The notes below the pieces were generated by a model. The model saw nothing but the letters and a program-made list of their open reading frames with translations, searched no databases and was not told the DNA's origin. Of a DNA stretch of 64,000 bases, positions 56,816 through 64,000 are shown piece after piece. The DNA is taken from NCBI GenBank assembly GCA_963665575.2, contig CAXXDW010000002.1, positions 103,073-167,072 on the forward strand. Direction: 5' to 3'. How positions within the stretch are numbered: the stretch's first letter is position 1; every line of letters starts with the position of its first letter. A program made the translations under genes and the position numbers. Origin of the DNA: Rariloculus sp963665575. Its GTDB lineage: Bacteria > Pseudomonadota > Gammaproteobacteria > Steroidobacterales > Rariloculaceae.

Positions 56816-59800
56816 GTGGCAAGAGCCCGCGGCGCGCAGGCTCCTGGCGAGGTGAGGACGGGGCCGCCGGGTGAGGCGTACGTGTTCGCTGGCGTCCTCG
56901 TCTGCTTTGTACTCTCCGGTTTCGCGGCGCTGCTCTACCAGACGGCCTGGCTGCAGCAATTCGCGCTGGTTTTCGGCACGACGGAGCTTGCGGTCGCGAC
57001 CGTGCTCGCCGCCTACATGGGCGGCCTGGCCGCAGGCGCCGGGATCGCGGGACGCTACGTCGGCCGCGTGCATCGGCCGGTGCTCGTTTACGGCTTGCTC
57101 GAGGCGGGAATCGCAGGATCGGCGCTCGCCGTACCCCTGGTGCTTGCCGCCGCCGGAGCGCTATACGTTTCACTGCTCGGCGCGCAGCCGGAGCCGCCGG
57201 GGGGTGGGGCGATCGGACAGTCGTTGTATTTCGTCGCGGCAGCCTTCATCGCGCTGGCGCTGCCGACGGGCTTCATGGGCGCGACGCTGCCGCTGCTCAC
57301 GCGTTACGCGGTGCGCACGGATCGGCAGCTTGGCCCCCGGGTCGCGCTGCTTTACGCGCTCAACACGGCGGGCGCTGTCGCCGGTACCGTCGCGGCGGCG
57401 TTCATCCTCCTGCCCTGGCTCGGACTCGGTGCGACCATCTGGGTCGGTATCGCAGTCAACGCCCTGATCTTCGCTCTTGCCGTGTCGCTCGCAAGGCGGG
57501 TGCGCGACGAAACGCTGGCCGATGCAGCCGCGCCCGCGAGCGCATCCCCCGAGGCTCGGTCCGCAACAGTTGCGAGTGAGTCGGCTGACGACCCGGGGCG
57601 CGAAGGACCGGCGCGTGCAAAGAGCCGGCTACCATCGACCCCCGGACGCGCGCTGGCGCCGGCCATGGGCCGCGCGTTCCAGGGTAGGCGGGGCATGATT
57701 CTGCCTCTCATGGCGGTCTCCGGCGCGAACGCCTTCCTCTATGAGGTCTTGTGGACGCGCATGCTGTCCCATGTGATCGGCGGGAGCATCTACGCGTTCG
57801 CAACGATGCTCGCGGCGTTTCTGGCCGGAATCGCGCTCGGCAGCGGTCTGGCTGCCAAACCGGCCGAGCACCGCGAGAACGCTGTGAGCCTGTTCGCGTT
57901 CGTGCAGGCCGCGATCGCGGTATTGGCGGCCTGCGTCTATGCCTGGGTGCAGCCGCTCGTCCCCGAGACGCGCGGAACGCCTGGTCTGGCGGTATATGCC
58001 GTCGCCGTGATGTTGCCGGCTACCGTGTGCATCGGCGCAACGTTTCCGCTCGCCGTGCGAATCGCCGCCCGCAACCGCCACGCGGCGGCAAGCGCGACAG
58101 CTTCGGTCTATGCCTGGAACACCGTCGGCGCCATCGCCGGTGCGCTGCTGGCCGGATTCCTGCTGATCCCGGCACTCGGCTTCGAGGGCTCGATCAGGCT
58201 TGCCGTGCTCGTCAATCTCGGCATCGCCGTGTTCGTGATGGTCCTGTTTGCTCCGGTGAAATCGCTGGCGAAGGGTCTTGCGGCAGCGGCGCTGCTGGCT
58301 GTGCTGGTCGCCTACCGCCCGGACCGCCCGCAGGCCGTGATCAGTGCATCGGTCTTTACGTTGCCGGAGCCGGGCCGCGTCGAAGAGATCCATTACGCGG
58401 TGGGCCGCTCTGCAACAGTGCTGCTGCGCGAGCGCAATGGCCGCTACGAGCTTCGCACCAACGGTTTGCCGGAGGCGACGGTCCGAGCGCGCGGCGCACC
58501 GCCGCTCGGCCAGGTGCAGCCCTGGCTCGCGGCCCTGCCCATCGCGGTCCGCCCGGATGCCGAATCCATGCTCATGGTCGGTTTCGGTGGCGGCGTTGCG
58601 CTCGAGGACTTGCCGCCTTCGGTCCGGGACGTCGATGTCGTCGAGATCGAGCCGGAGGTCCTTGCCGCCAACCGGGCACTCGCGGGCCTGCGAGCCGCGG
58701 ACCCGCTGCAGGACGAGCGCGTCGCCGTCATCGTCAACGATGCGCGCAACGCACTGCGCCTCACCGGGAAGCGTTACGACGCGATATTGTCGCAACCGTC
58801 GCACCCGTGGACCCCCGGTGCCGCTCCTCTTTATACGCGCGAGTTTGTCAGCCTCGCGAAAGCGCGCCTCAACGATGCGGGCCTTTTCGCACAGTGGATG
58901 AGCGCCGAATTCGTCGACGCGGAGCTCTTCGGAAGCCTCGTGGCGACGCTGCTCGAAGTGTTCGACAACGTGCGCGTTTACCACGGCGGGGCCGGCGCGC
59001 TGTTCCTGCTTGCCTCCGACGGGCCACTCGACGTCGAGTTCGAGCTGGCGAGAAGCGGCCGACCGCTAAACACCGATCGGCTCTATTTCAGTTACCTCGG
59101 TCTCAATGGCCTCGATGACTTCGTCGCAGCGCTGCTTCTGGATGAGGACGGAGCCGAGCGATTTGCGGCCGGTGCACGGCCGAGCACTGACGACCGTAAC
59201 CTCATGGCGACGCGGAGCCGCCCGTTTGGCGACGGGCTCACGGTGGCGGAGCTCATGGCGCTCGTCGAACCGTACGACCCGCTCGTCGACGCCGATAGCC
59301 GGGTCCACGCCCGGCTCGCCGAAGATCTCAATTTCACTTATGTCGCGGGCCGCCTGCTGGCCGACGGTCAGATCGACCGGGCCGCGCGGCTTGCGTTTGC
59401 GGTCGCGGACAACTCGGACCGTGCAATGATCACGGGGCTCGTGCGCGGTTCGACCGGACAGCTCGAAGGCGTTCGCGAGGCGTACGAGGCTGCGCTGCGT
59501 GCCGACCCGGCGAACGCCGACGCGCGATTCGCGCTTCTCGAACCGGAACTCGCGGCGCTCGCGGCGGAACGGGCCAGCGACGAGGCCCGCGAGCTGGCAC
59601 GGGCGCTCACGGGTGCGCCGGCGGCGGTGCTGCAGGGCTGGGAACACGCCGCGAGGGGCGACTACGAAGATCTCGCGCGGCTTGAATCGGAACTTGCGCG
59701 CACGAACGTCACGGACCTGTGGTATCCCCACGCGACGCGACTCAGGGCGGACTGGCGCATACGGATCGTCGGTGAGACCCGCCATGCCCTGGACGCATTG

Positions 59801-60130
59801 CGCATGATCGACCGTGCCGTGCTGATCCGGCCCGATGTCGACCTGTACCTGTTGCGGGCCGCCGCCGCGGAAGTGCTCGACGATACGGATGCGTTCATCG
59901 AATCCTGCCGGCACGCCGCCGAGGTGCTCGAAGTCAGGCTCGAGGGCCGAGCCGCGGGTTCGGCACCACTCTCAGGCGCCGAACTCGACATCAACATCCG
60001 CCGCTTCATCGCACTTCGCGCGGACCTCCTCGAACTGAGCGACGATCCCGGAGCGGCCTCGACCGACGTTGCGGCGCGGATCGAACAGCTCGTGACAAGG
60101 ATGCAGGTGCTTGTAAGGGCGCAAGGCTAG
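56816..60130 (+). CDS. giant spermidine-synthase-like membrane protein with C-terminal helical repeats
   Basis: 1104 residues from a GTG 6 bases after the receptor stop; the true start may be ~15 codons later. About six membrane helices (residues ~20-225: FAGVLVCFVLSGFAALLYQTAWLQQFAL and others), a polar linker (~228-290), a second membrane block (~295-505: MAVSGANAFLYEVLWTRMLSHVIGGSIYA), then a SAM-binding spermidine synthase fold (~580-720: MLMVGFGGGVALEDLPPSVRDVDVVEIEPEVL, DARNALRLTGKRYDAILSQPSHPWTP) and a C-terminal ~250 residues of TPR-like helices. The family is the fused-spermidine-synthase group with duplicated transporter-like halves. An aminopropyl transfer role is unproven. Confidence 0.85.
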   Translation: MARARGAQAPGEVRTGPPGEAYVFAGVLVCFVLSGFAALLYQTAWLQQFALVFGTTELAVATVLAAYMGGLAAGAGIAGRYVGRVHRPVLVYGLLEAGIAGSALAVPLVLAAAGALYVSLLGAQPEPPGGGAIGQSLYFVAAAFIALALPTGFMGATLPLLTRYAVRTDRQLGPRVALLYALNTAGAVAGTVAAAFILLPWLGLGATIWVGIAVNALIFALAVSLARRVRDETLADAAAPASASPEARSATVASESADDPGREGPARAKSRLPSTPGRALAPAMGRAFQGRRGMILPLMAVSGANAFLYEVLWTRMLSHVIGGSIYAFATMLAAFLAGIALGSGLAAKPAEHRENAVSLFAFVQAAIAVLAACVYAWVQPLVPETRGTPGLAVYAVAVMLPATVCIGATFPLAVRIAARNRHAAASATASVYAWNTVGAIAGALLAGFLLIPALGFEGSIRLAVLVNLGIAVFVMVLFAPVKSLAKGLAAAALLAVLVAYRPDRPQAVISASVFTLPEPGRVEEIHYAVGRSATVLLRERNGRYELRTNGLPEATVRARGAPPLGQVQPWLAALPIAVRPDAESMLMVGFGGGVALEDLPPSVRDVDVVEIEPEVLAANRALAGLRAADPLQDERVAVIVNDARNALRLTGKRYDAILSQPSHPWTPGAAPLYTREFVSLAKARLNDAGLFAQWMSAEFVDAELFGSLVATLLEVFDNVRVYHGGAGALFLLASDGPLDVEFELARSGRPLNTDRLYFSYLGLNGLDDFVAALLLDEDGAERFAAGARPSTDDRNLMATRSRPFGDGLTVAELMALVEPYDPLVDADSRVHARLAEDLNFTYVAGRLLADGQIDRAARLAFAVADNSDRAMITGLVRGSTGQLEGVREAYEAALRADPANADARFALLEPELAALAAERASDEARELARALTGAPAAVLQGWEHAARGDYEDLARLESELARTNVTDLWYPHATRLRADWRIRIVGETRHALDALRMIDRAVLIRPDVDLYLLRAAAAEVLDDTDAFIESCRHAAEVLEVRLEGRAAGSAPLSGAELDINIRRFIALRADLLELSDDPGAASTDVAARIEQLVTRMQVLVRAQG

Positions 60131-60282
60131 CGCCTGCCCTCTTGCCGCTCGTGTCGGCGCGGCTTCCGATGTGATGTGAAGTGCACGCACCATGCGCGCA
60201 TCGTGAAAGAAACAATTTCATTTCGCGGATTCCCCATGGCTGCGACCCCGCATTGTCATCGGCCTTGCCGACGCATTGGGTA

Positions 60283-60310
60283 CTGACGAAAGAGTTTTTT
60301 GTCGTAAAAT
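60283..60310 (+). promoter_or_regulatory. probable promoter of the thiolase gene
   Basis: CTGACG (60283-60288), 16-base spacer with a T-run, TAAAAT (60305-60310), about 80 bases before the ATG at 60390. Confidence 0.4.
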
Positions 60311-60389
60311 CGACTATTGGGGACGGGATGCCGCCAAGGCCTTGTCCGTAGTGTCAATCGGATCTGGCCAGACTGCCCCCGCGGCACCC

Positions 60390-61562
60390 ATGAGCATGCG
60401 CGAAGTATTCATCATCGGCAGCGGTCAGACTCCGGTCACGCGGGGGCGGGGGCTGCGCACACAGCAATTGGCGGCCGACGCGGTTCGCGCCGCGATGCTC
60501 GATGCGGGGATCGAACCGCGCGACGTGTCGGCGCTCTACCTCGGCAACATGCTGGCCGCAATTCTTGAACAGCAGACGCAACTGGCCGCCTATTGCGCGC
60601 ATACCGCCGGCATGAACGGCATCGAGGCGCTGACCGTCGAGGCCAGTTGCGGGTCCGGGGGCGGTGCGCTGCGCGCGGGGTTCATGGCCGTTGCGGGCGG
60701 GTTTCACGACGTTGCCGTGGTTTGCGGCGCCGAGCAGATGTCGCACTCCGGGAACGAAGAGGTGGTCCGGGCGCTCGCCACGGCCTCCGACTGGCCGGTC
60801 GAGGGCGGCAGGGGAGAGTCGTTCGTTTCTCTGAACGCGAGCCTGATGCGCCGATACATGGACGCCTACGCGCTCCACGATACCTCGCTTGCGCCGTTTT
60901 CGATCACCGCCCACAGAAACGGCGTGAACAATCCGAACGCACTGTTGAAGAATCCGCTCGATGTCAGCGAATACCTGAGTTCTAGGCAACTCAAGCAACC
61001 CATGCGCATCATGGACGCACCGCCCATTTGCGACGGCGCCGCGGCGCTTGTCCTGGCCGACCGGGATACGGCGGCAGCGCTCGCCGCCGCTCGGCCGCAG
61101 GTCAGAATACGGGCATCGGCGGTCGCGACGGACGCCGTCGCGGTCGGCGAGCGGCTGAAGGCCCTGAGGATGCCGGCCGCGGAACGCTCGAGCCATGAAG
61201 CCCTGGCTGGCGCCGGCATGGCGCCCGGCGACATCGATCTGTTCGAACTGCATGATGCCTTTACGGTCATTTCGGCCTTGAGCCTGGAGGCGGCCGGTTT
61301 CGCACGGCCCGGCGAGGCTGCCCGCATGGCGGAGGACGGCGAGTTCGAAATCGGCGGCCGCCTGCCGATCGCGACGATGGGCGGGCTCAAGGCGCGCGGC
61401 CACCCGGTGGGCGCCAGCGGCGTCTACCAGGTGGTCGAAGCCGCCCAGCAGCTCATGGGGCGCGGTGAAGCCAACCAGGTCGCAAATGCCGAAGTTGCGA
61501 TGACCCAGAATATCGGCGGCAGCGGCGCGACCGTCGTCACGCACATCCTGACCCAGTCCTAG
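60390..61562 (+). CDS. thiolase-family protein (SCP2/acetyl-CoA acetyltransferase type)
   Basis: 390 residues from the ATG at 60390 (MSMREVFIIGSGQTPV); the frame is open upstream but is not protein-like there. The nucleophile Cys is in VEASCGSGGGALRAG (~88), with His in DLFELHDAFTVIS and His in GGLKARGHPVGASGVYQ. The second active Cys of classical thiolases is missing (MTQNIGGSGATVVTHIL), as in many SCP2-type members. It may cleave or condense 3-ketoacyl-CoA. Its stop TAG is part of the CTAG at the edge of the IS, so the insertion left the coding sequence intact. Confidence 0.88.
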   Translation: MSMREVFIIGSGQTPVTRGRGLRTQQLAADAVRAAMLDAGIEPRDVSALYLGNMLAAILEQQTQLAAYCAHTAGMNGIEALTVEASCGSGGGALRAGFMAVAGGFHDVAVVCGAEQMSHSGNEEVVRALATASDWPVEGGRGESFVSLNASLMRRYMDAYALHDTSLAPFSITAHRNGVNNPNALLKNPLDVSEYLSSRQLKQPMRIMDAPPICDGAAALVLADRDTAAALAAARPQVRIRASAVATDAVAVGERLKALRMPAAERSSHEALAGAGMAPGDIDLFELHDAFTVISALSLEAAGFARPGEAARMAEDGEFEIGGRLPIATMGGLKARGHPVGASGVYQVVEAAQQLMGRGEANQVANAEVAMTQNIGGSGATVVTHILTQS

Positions 61563-63171
61563 CAGCCTGTCGGACTTAGGGCGGTGATTCTACAATTGAG
61601 GTACTGCGCCTGATTGGGGGTTGGTGTGATGGCGAAGTTCGTACCGGGTGATCAGTCGCAACTGTATCTGCTGCCGGTAGACATGCGGGAGTGGCTGCCG
61701 GCAGACGACCTGGCGCACTTTGTGCTGGAAGCGGTGGAGCGGGTGCCGATGGATGCGTTCGTGGTAAACGAGCGCGGCACGGGATCGGCCCAGTACCACC
61801 CGCGGATGATGCTGGCGCTGCTGGTGTACTGCTACGCGAACGGGCTGTTTGGATCGCGGCGCATCGAGCGGGCGACGTACCGGGACATTGGGGTGCGTTA
61901 CGTGGCGTCGAACTGTCACCCGGACCACGACACGATTTGCGCGTTCCGGCGCAACAACTTCGAGGCGGTGGCGGAGGCGTTCGAGCAGGTTCTGCTGCTG
62001 GCCAGGGAGTTGAAGCTGTTGCGGGTCGGGACGGTGAGCGTGGACGGCACGAAGGTGGACGCGAACGCGAACAAGCGCCATAGCCTCCGCTACGACCGGG
62101 CGCGGGAACTGCGCTCGCAGTTGCGCCTGGAGATCGAGCAGTTGCTGGGACAGGCGGAGCGAGAGGATGCGCAGGACGCGCCGGATCCGCAAGCGCTGCC
62201 GGAGGAGTTGTCGCGGCGCGAACGGCTGAGCGAGAAGCTGGACAAGGCCTGTGCGGAGCGGGAGCGGCGCGCGCAGGCTGCGGCGGCCACGGAACGCGCG
62301 GCATACGAACGCAAGGTGGCGGAGCGGGAGCGTCGTTCGGGGCGCCGCAAGGGGGCGCGCATCAAGCCGCCGCGGGAGGAGCCGGAAGGCAAGCAACAGA
62401 TCAACCTGACGGATGCGGACAGTGGGCTGATGCGCAAGAGCAAGCGGCACGAGTACCGTCAGGCCTACAACGCCCAGGCGGCGGTGGATGCCGACGGTAG
62501 CCAGTTGGTGTTGGGTGCCCGGGTGAGTACGAACGCCAGCGACCGCCGCGAGTTGGTGGCGGATGTGGCAGCGATCCCGGTGTCGGTCGGCACCGCGACA
62601 CAGGTGCTGGCGGACAACGGCTACGCGACCGGTAGCGAGGTCGCCGAACTGGAGGCCCGCGGCATGGAGGTGCTGGTCGCGACGCACGCCGAGGGGCATC
62701 GTCGACACGATTTCCGCCCACTGCTTGCGCCCCGGCCGCGCCCGGAGGTGCGCGCGGACTGGGTTGTCGCGATGCGCAAGAAGATGGCTGAGCCGGAGCA
62801 CAGCGCCCGTTACCGGCTGCGCCAGCAGACGGTGGAGCCGGTGTTCGGCATCGTCAAGCAGGCGATGGGCTTCCGGCAGTTCCTGCTGCGCGGCATCGAC
62901 AAGGTGCAGGGCGAGTGGGGCCTGGTGATGCTCGCCTACAACTGTAGGCGCTTGCACAGCCTGATGTCAGCATGACCGGGGCATCCGGGGGAGTGTGTGC
63001 GCGCCCTACGGGCGTCAGAACCCCGCCCCACCGCCAAGAGGCGCCGTGAGCGGCCTCTGGAACACTCACCTGCCTGGCATCCACTGCCGGAGGACCCATG
63101 CGCGCCAGCCCTGAGAATCGCTGTCAAAGTGCCCCGACAAGCCCGTCTGGCGCCCTAAGTCCGACAGGCTG
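61563..63171 (+). mobile_element. IS1182-like insertion sequence, copy 2
   Basis: 1609 bases with the same ends and contents as 10662-12270 but in the opposite orientation. CTAG flanks it (61559-61562 and 63172-63175). Where compared, the ends and promoter region match copy 1 base for base. A TACAAT -10 box at 61591-61596, just inside the left end, probably drives the transposase. Confidence 0.9.
61629..62975 (+). CDS. IS1182-family DDE transposase (copy 2)
   Basis: 448 residues, the same protein as at 10858-12204 with all three catalytic acidic residues (in VDGTKVDANANK, LADNGYATG and VEPVFGIVK). The ATG follows GGGGGTTGGTGTG. Identity between two copies 49 kb apart indicates recent movement or gene conversion. 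Confidence 0.93.
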   Translation: MAKFVPGDQSQLYLLPVDMREWLPADDLAHFVLEAVERVPMDAFVVNERGTGSAQYHPRMMLALLVYCYANGLFGSRRIERATYRDIGVRYVASNCHPDHDTICAFRRNNFEAVAEAFEQVLLLARELKLLRVGTVSVDGTKVDANANKRHSLRYDRARELRSQLRLEIEQLLGQAEREDAQDAPDPQALPEELSRRERLSEKLDKACAERERRAQAAAATERAAYERKVAERERRSGRRKGARIKPPREEPEGKQQINLTDADSGLMRKSKRHEYRQAYNAQAAVDADGSQLVLGARVSTNASDRRELVADVAAIPVSVGTATQVLADNGYATGSEVAELEARGMEVLVATHAEGHRRHDFRPLLAPRPRPEVRADWVVAMRKKMAEPEHSARYRLRQQTVEPVFGIVKQAMGFRQFLLRGIDKVQGEWGLVMLAYNCRRLHSLMSA

Positions 63172-63309
63172 CTAGCCCGCAAATCTCACCAGGCTTGCGG
63201 CCAGCACAAGCTGTCACCGGCGCGACGCCCCTGAATGTCTCGCAAACTCCTGAAATTCATCCGTAATGCTCCAAGGTCAGGCGCGGCTTGGTGAAATTTG
63301 TGGGCCAGG
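63171..63309 (+). repeat. dispersed intergenic repeat, copy B
   Basis: Starts GCTAGCCCGC and CTCACCAGG immediately at the IS edge and matches 39721-39890 (CGACGCCCCTGA, TCTCGCAAACTCCTGA, TCATCCGTAATG, GGCGCGGCTTGGT). Before the insertion this repeat lay directly after the thiolase gene. Confidence 0.75.
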
Positions 63310-63359
63310 AGCATGCGCCGCAACACCTTCCGTCGGCGTGCGCCGCTCCGATCCGGGAA

Positions 63360-64000
63360 TCAGCCTTGCAGGCCCGGTTCGCCGGCCGCGACGTCGAACG
63401 TCGTGACGACGTGCGTGCCGCTGTCAGCGCGGCTCGCATCGTCGACGCCCACGAATTCCGCATGCACGGATTGCGCGTCGAGCGACAGCCGCACGTAGCC
63501 GCGCACCTCGCCTCGGGCGAATCGGACGTTCGCGTTTTCCGGAACCCACGAGTCCAGCACGGCCTGCCGGGGTCCCGGTGAACTGATCGATGTCGTCACG
63601 AATTCCGTCGCGAGGACCGGCGTATCGGGATCCGCGGGCTGCGCATGAACTTCATTGGCGAGAAAGGCGTGGATGTCGCCGCTCAGGATCACGGGATTGG
63701 CGATGTTCCGCTCGGCGATGCAGTCGATCAGCCTCCGGCGCGCGGCTGGATAGCCGCTCCAGCCGTCGCTCCAGTAGCCGGTTTCGGGCCCCGGCGCCTG
63801 GTCCATGTGCGCGAACACGGTCTGCTGGGTCAGCAGTTTCCAGCGCGCTCGGCTGCGCTCCAGACCGCTGTTGAGCCACTGCTCCTGCTGCGCGCCGAGC
63901 ATGGTTCGCTCCTCGGCGTGCATTGCGCTGCATGGGCTCACGAGGCCCGTGCCGCAGGCGTGCGTGCTGCGAAACTGACGCCCGTCAAGCGTCCAGATTT
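63360..64000 (-). CDS. PhoD-type alkaline phosphatase / phosphodiesterase, C-terminal part (partial)
   Basis: The frame runs to the right edge; only the last ~210 residues are visible. IWTLDGRQFRSTHACG, ERTMLGAQQEQWLNSGLERSRARWKLLTQQ, ANPVILSGDIHAFLANEV and PVLATEFVTTSISSPG follow PhoD/calcineurin-like phosphatases in order, with the metal-binding His in SGDIH. Such enzymes are exported and release phosphate from esters; the signal peptide lies outside the window. Confidence 0.88.
   Translation of the reverse strand, partial: IWTLDGRQFRSTHACGTGLVSPCSAMHAEERTMLGAQQEQWLNSGLERSRARWKLLTQQTVFAHMDQAPGPETGYWSDGWSGYPAARRRLIDCIAERNIANPVILSGDIHAFLANEVHAQPADPDTPVLATEFVTTSISSPGPRQAVLDSWVPENANVRFARGEVRGYVRLSLDAQSVHAEFVGVDDASRADSGTHVVTTFDVAAGEPGLQG

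Overview
The window is bacterial, GC-rich and densely coded. It carries TonB-dependent receptors, Tat-type and Sec-type exported proteins, a PHA (polyester) gene set and many secreted proteins of the DUF6152 kind, which together suggest a Gammaproteobacterium or a close relative. A secreted protein with about 14 ankyrin repeats, a crowd of toxin-antitoxin (TA) modules and a one-and-a-half-module polyketide synthase (PKS) laid out like the sponge-symbiont 'sup' enzymes point to a host-associated, possibly sponge-associated, organism. That ecological reading is inference. No rRNA, tRNA or CRISPR array was seen.

Layout. 1-2.5 kb: the end of a 3-hydroxyisobutyrate dehydrogenase-like gene, a small membrane protein and the secreted ankyrin protein. 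2.6-6.9 kb: a mosaic of intact and broken TA modules (VapBC remnant, MazE with truncated MazF, ParDE, AbrB/PIN, HigA fragment, FitA, XRE with frameshifted RelE). Mixed among them are three small membrane-anchored coiled-coil proteins, two of them inside a direct repeat. 7.0-10.7 kb: secreted proteins with a WEGDTL-like motif plus a DUF6152 protein, ending at the first IS1182-like element (10662-12270). 12.4-16.5 kb: a TacA/TacT-type TA pair, a frameshifted DUF4153 membrane protein and a (2-methyl)citrate synthase. 16.9-29.7 kb: phosphopantetheinyl transferase, free acyl carrier protein and alpha/beta hydrolase on the plus strand, facing a 3500-residue PKS on the minus strand (KS-AT-DH-MT-ER-KR-ACP-KS, with the last AT deleted). 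30-32.9 kb: a second locus of WEGDTL-type and DUF6152 proteins. 33.0-33.8 kb: a Phd/PIN TA pair. 33.8-39.6 kb: two-domain VOC protein, intradiol dioxygenase, TonB receptor and aldo/keto reductase, probably for uptake and oxidation of an aromatic compound. 40.1-43.3 kb: a DUF5916 outer-membrane-type protein and a secreted helical protein. 43.3-49.9 kb: PHA metabolism (XRE regulator, an acyl-CoA synthetase fused to two FCD sensor domains, phasin, PhaE-like subunit, PhaC synthase, PhaZ-like depolymerase). 50-61.6 kb: cyclase-family protein, Tat-exported flavoprotein, a carboxypeptidase-regulatory-like protein, a second TonB receptor, a giant spermidine-synthase-like membrane protein and a thiolase. 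The second IS copy (61563-63171) follows, and the window ends in a PhoD-type phosphatase.

The PKS locus is the best candidate for an unusual system. It combines one full reducing and methylating module, a terminal KS whose AT has been cut out cleanly, a stand-alone ACP, a PPTase and a hydrolase that could release the product; a methyl-branched saturated acyl chain is the likely product class. Two other unusual items stand out. One is the ligase-FCD-FCD fusion next to the PHA genes. The other is three DUF6152 proteins whose predicted mature N-terminus is His-His, with a second conserved His in an NPH motif, which resembles a copper histidine brace.

Three genes carry apparent single-base indels in homopolymers (relE, the 8915/9867 pair, DUF4153). 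These may be real decay or assembly errors. Short tandem repeats are common both between genes and inside protein linkers.
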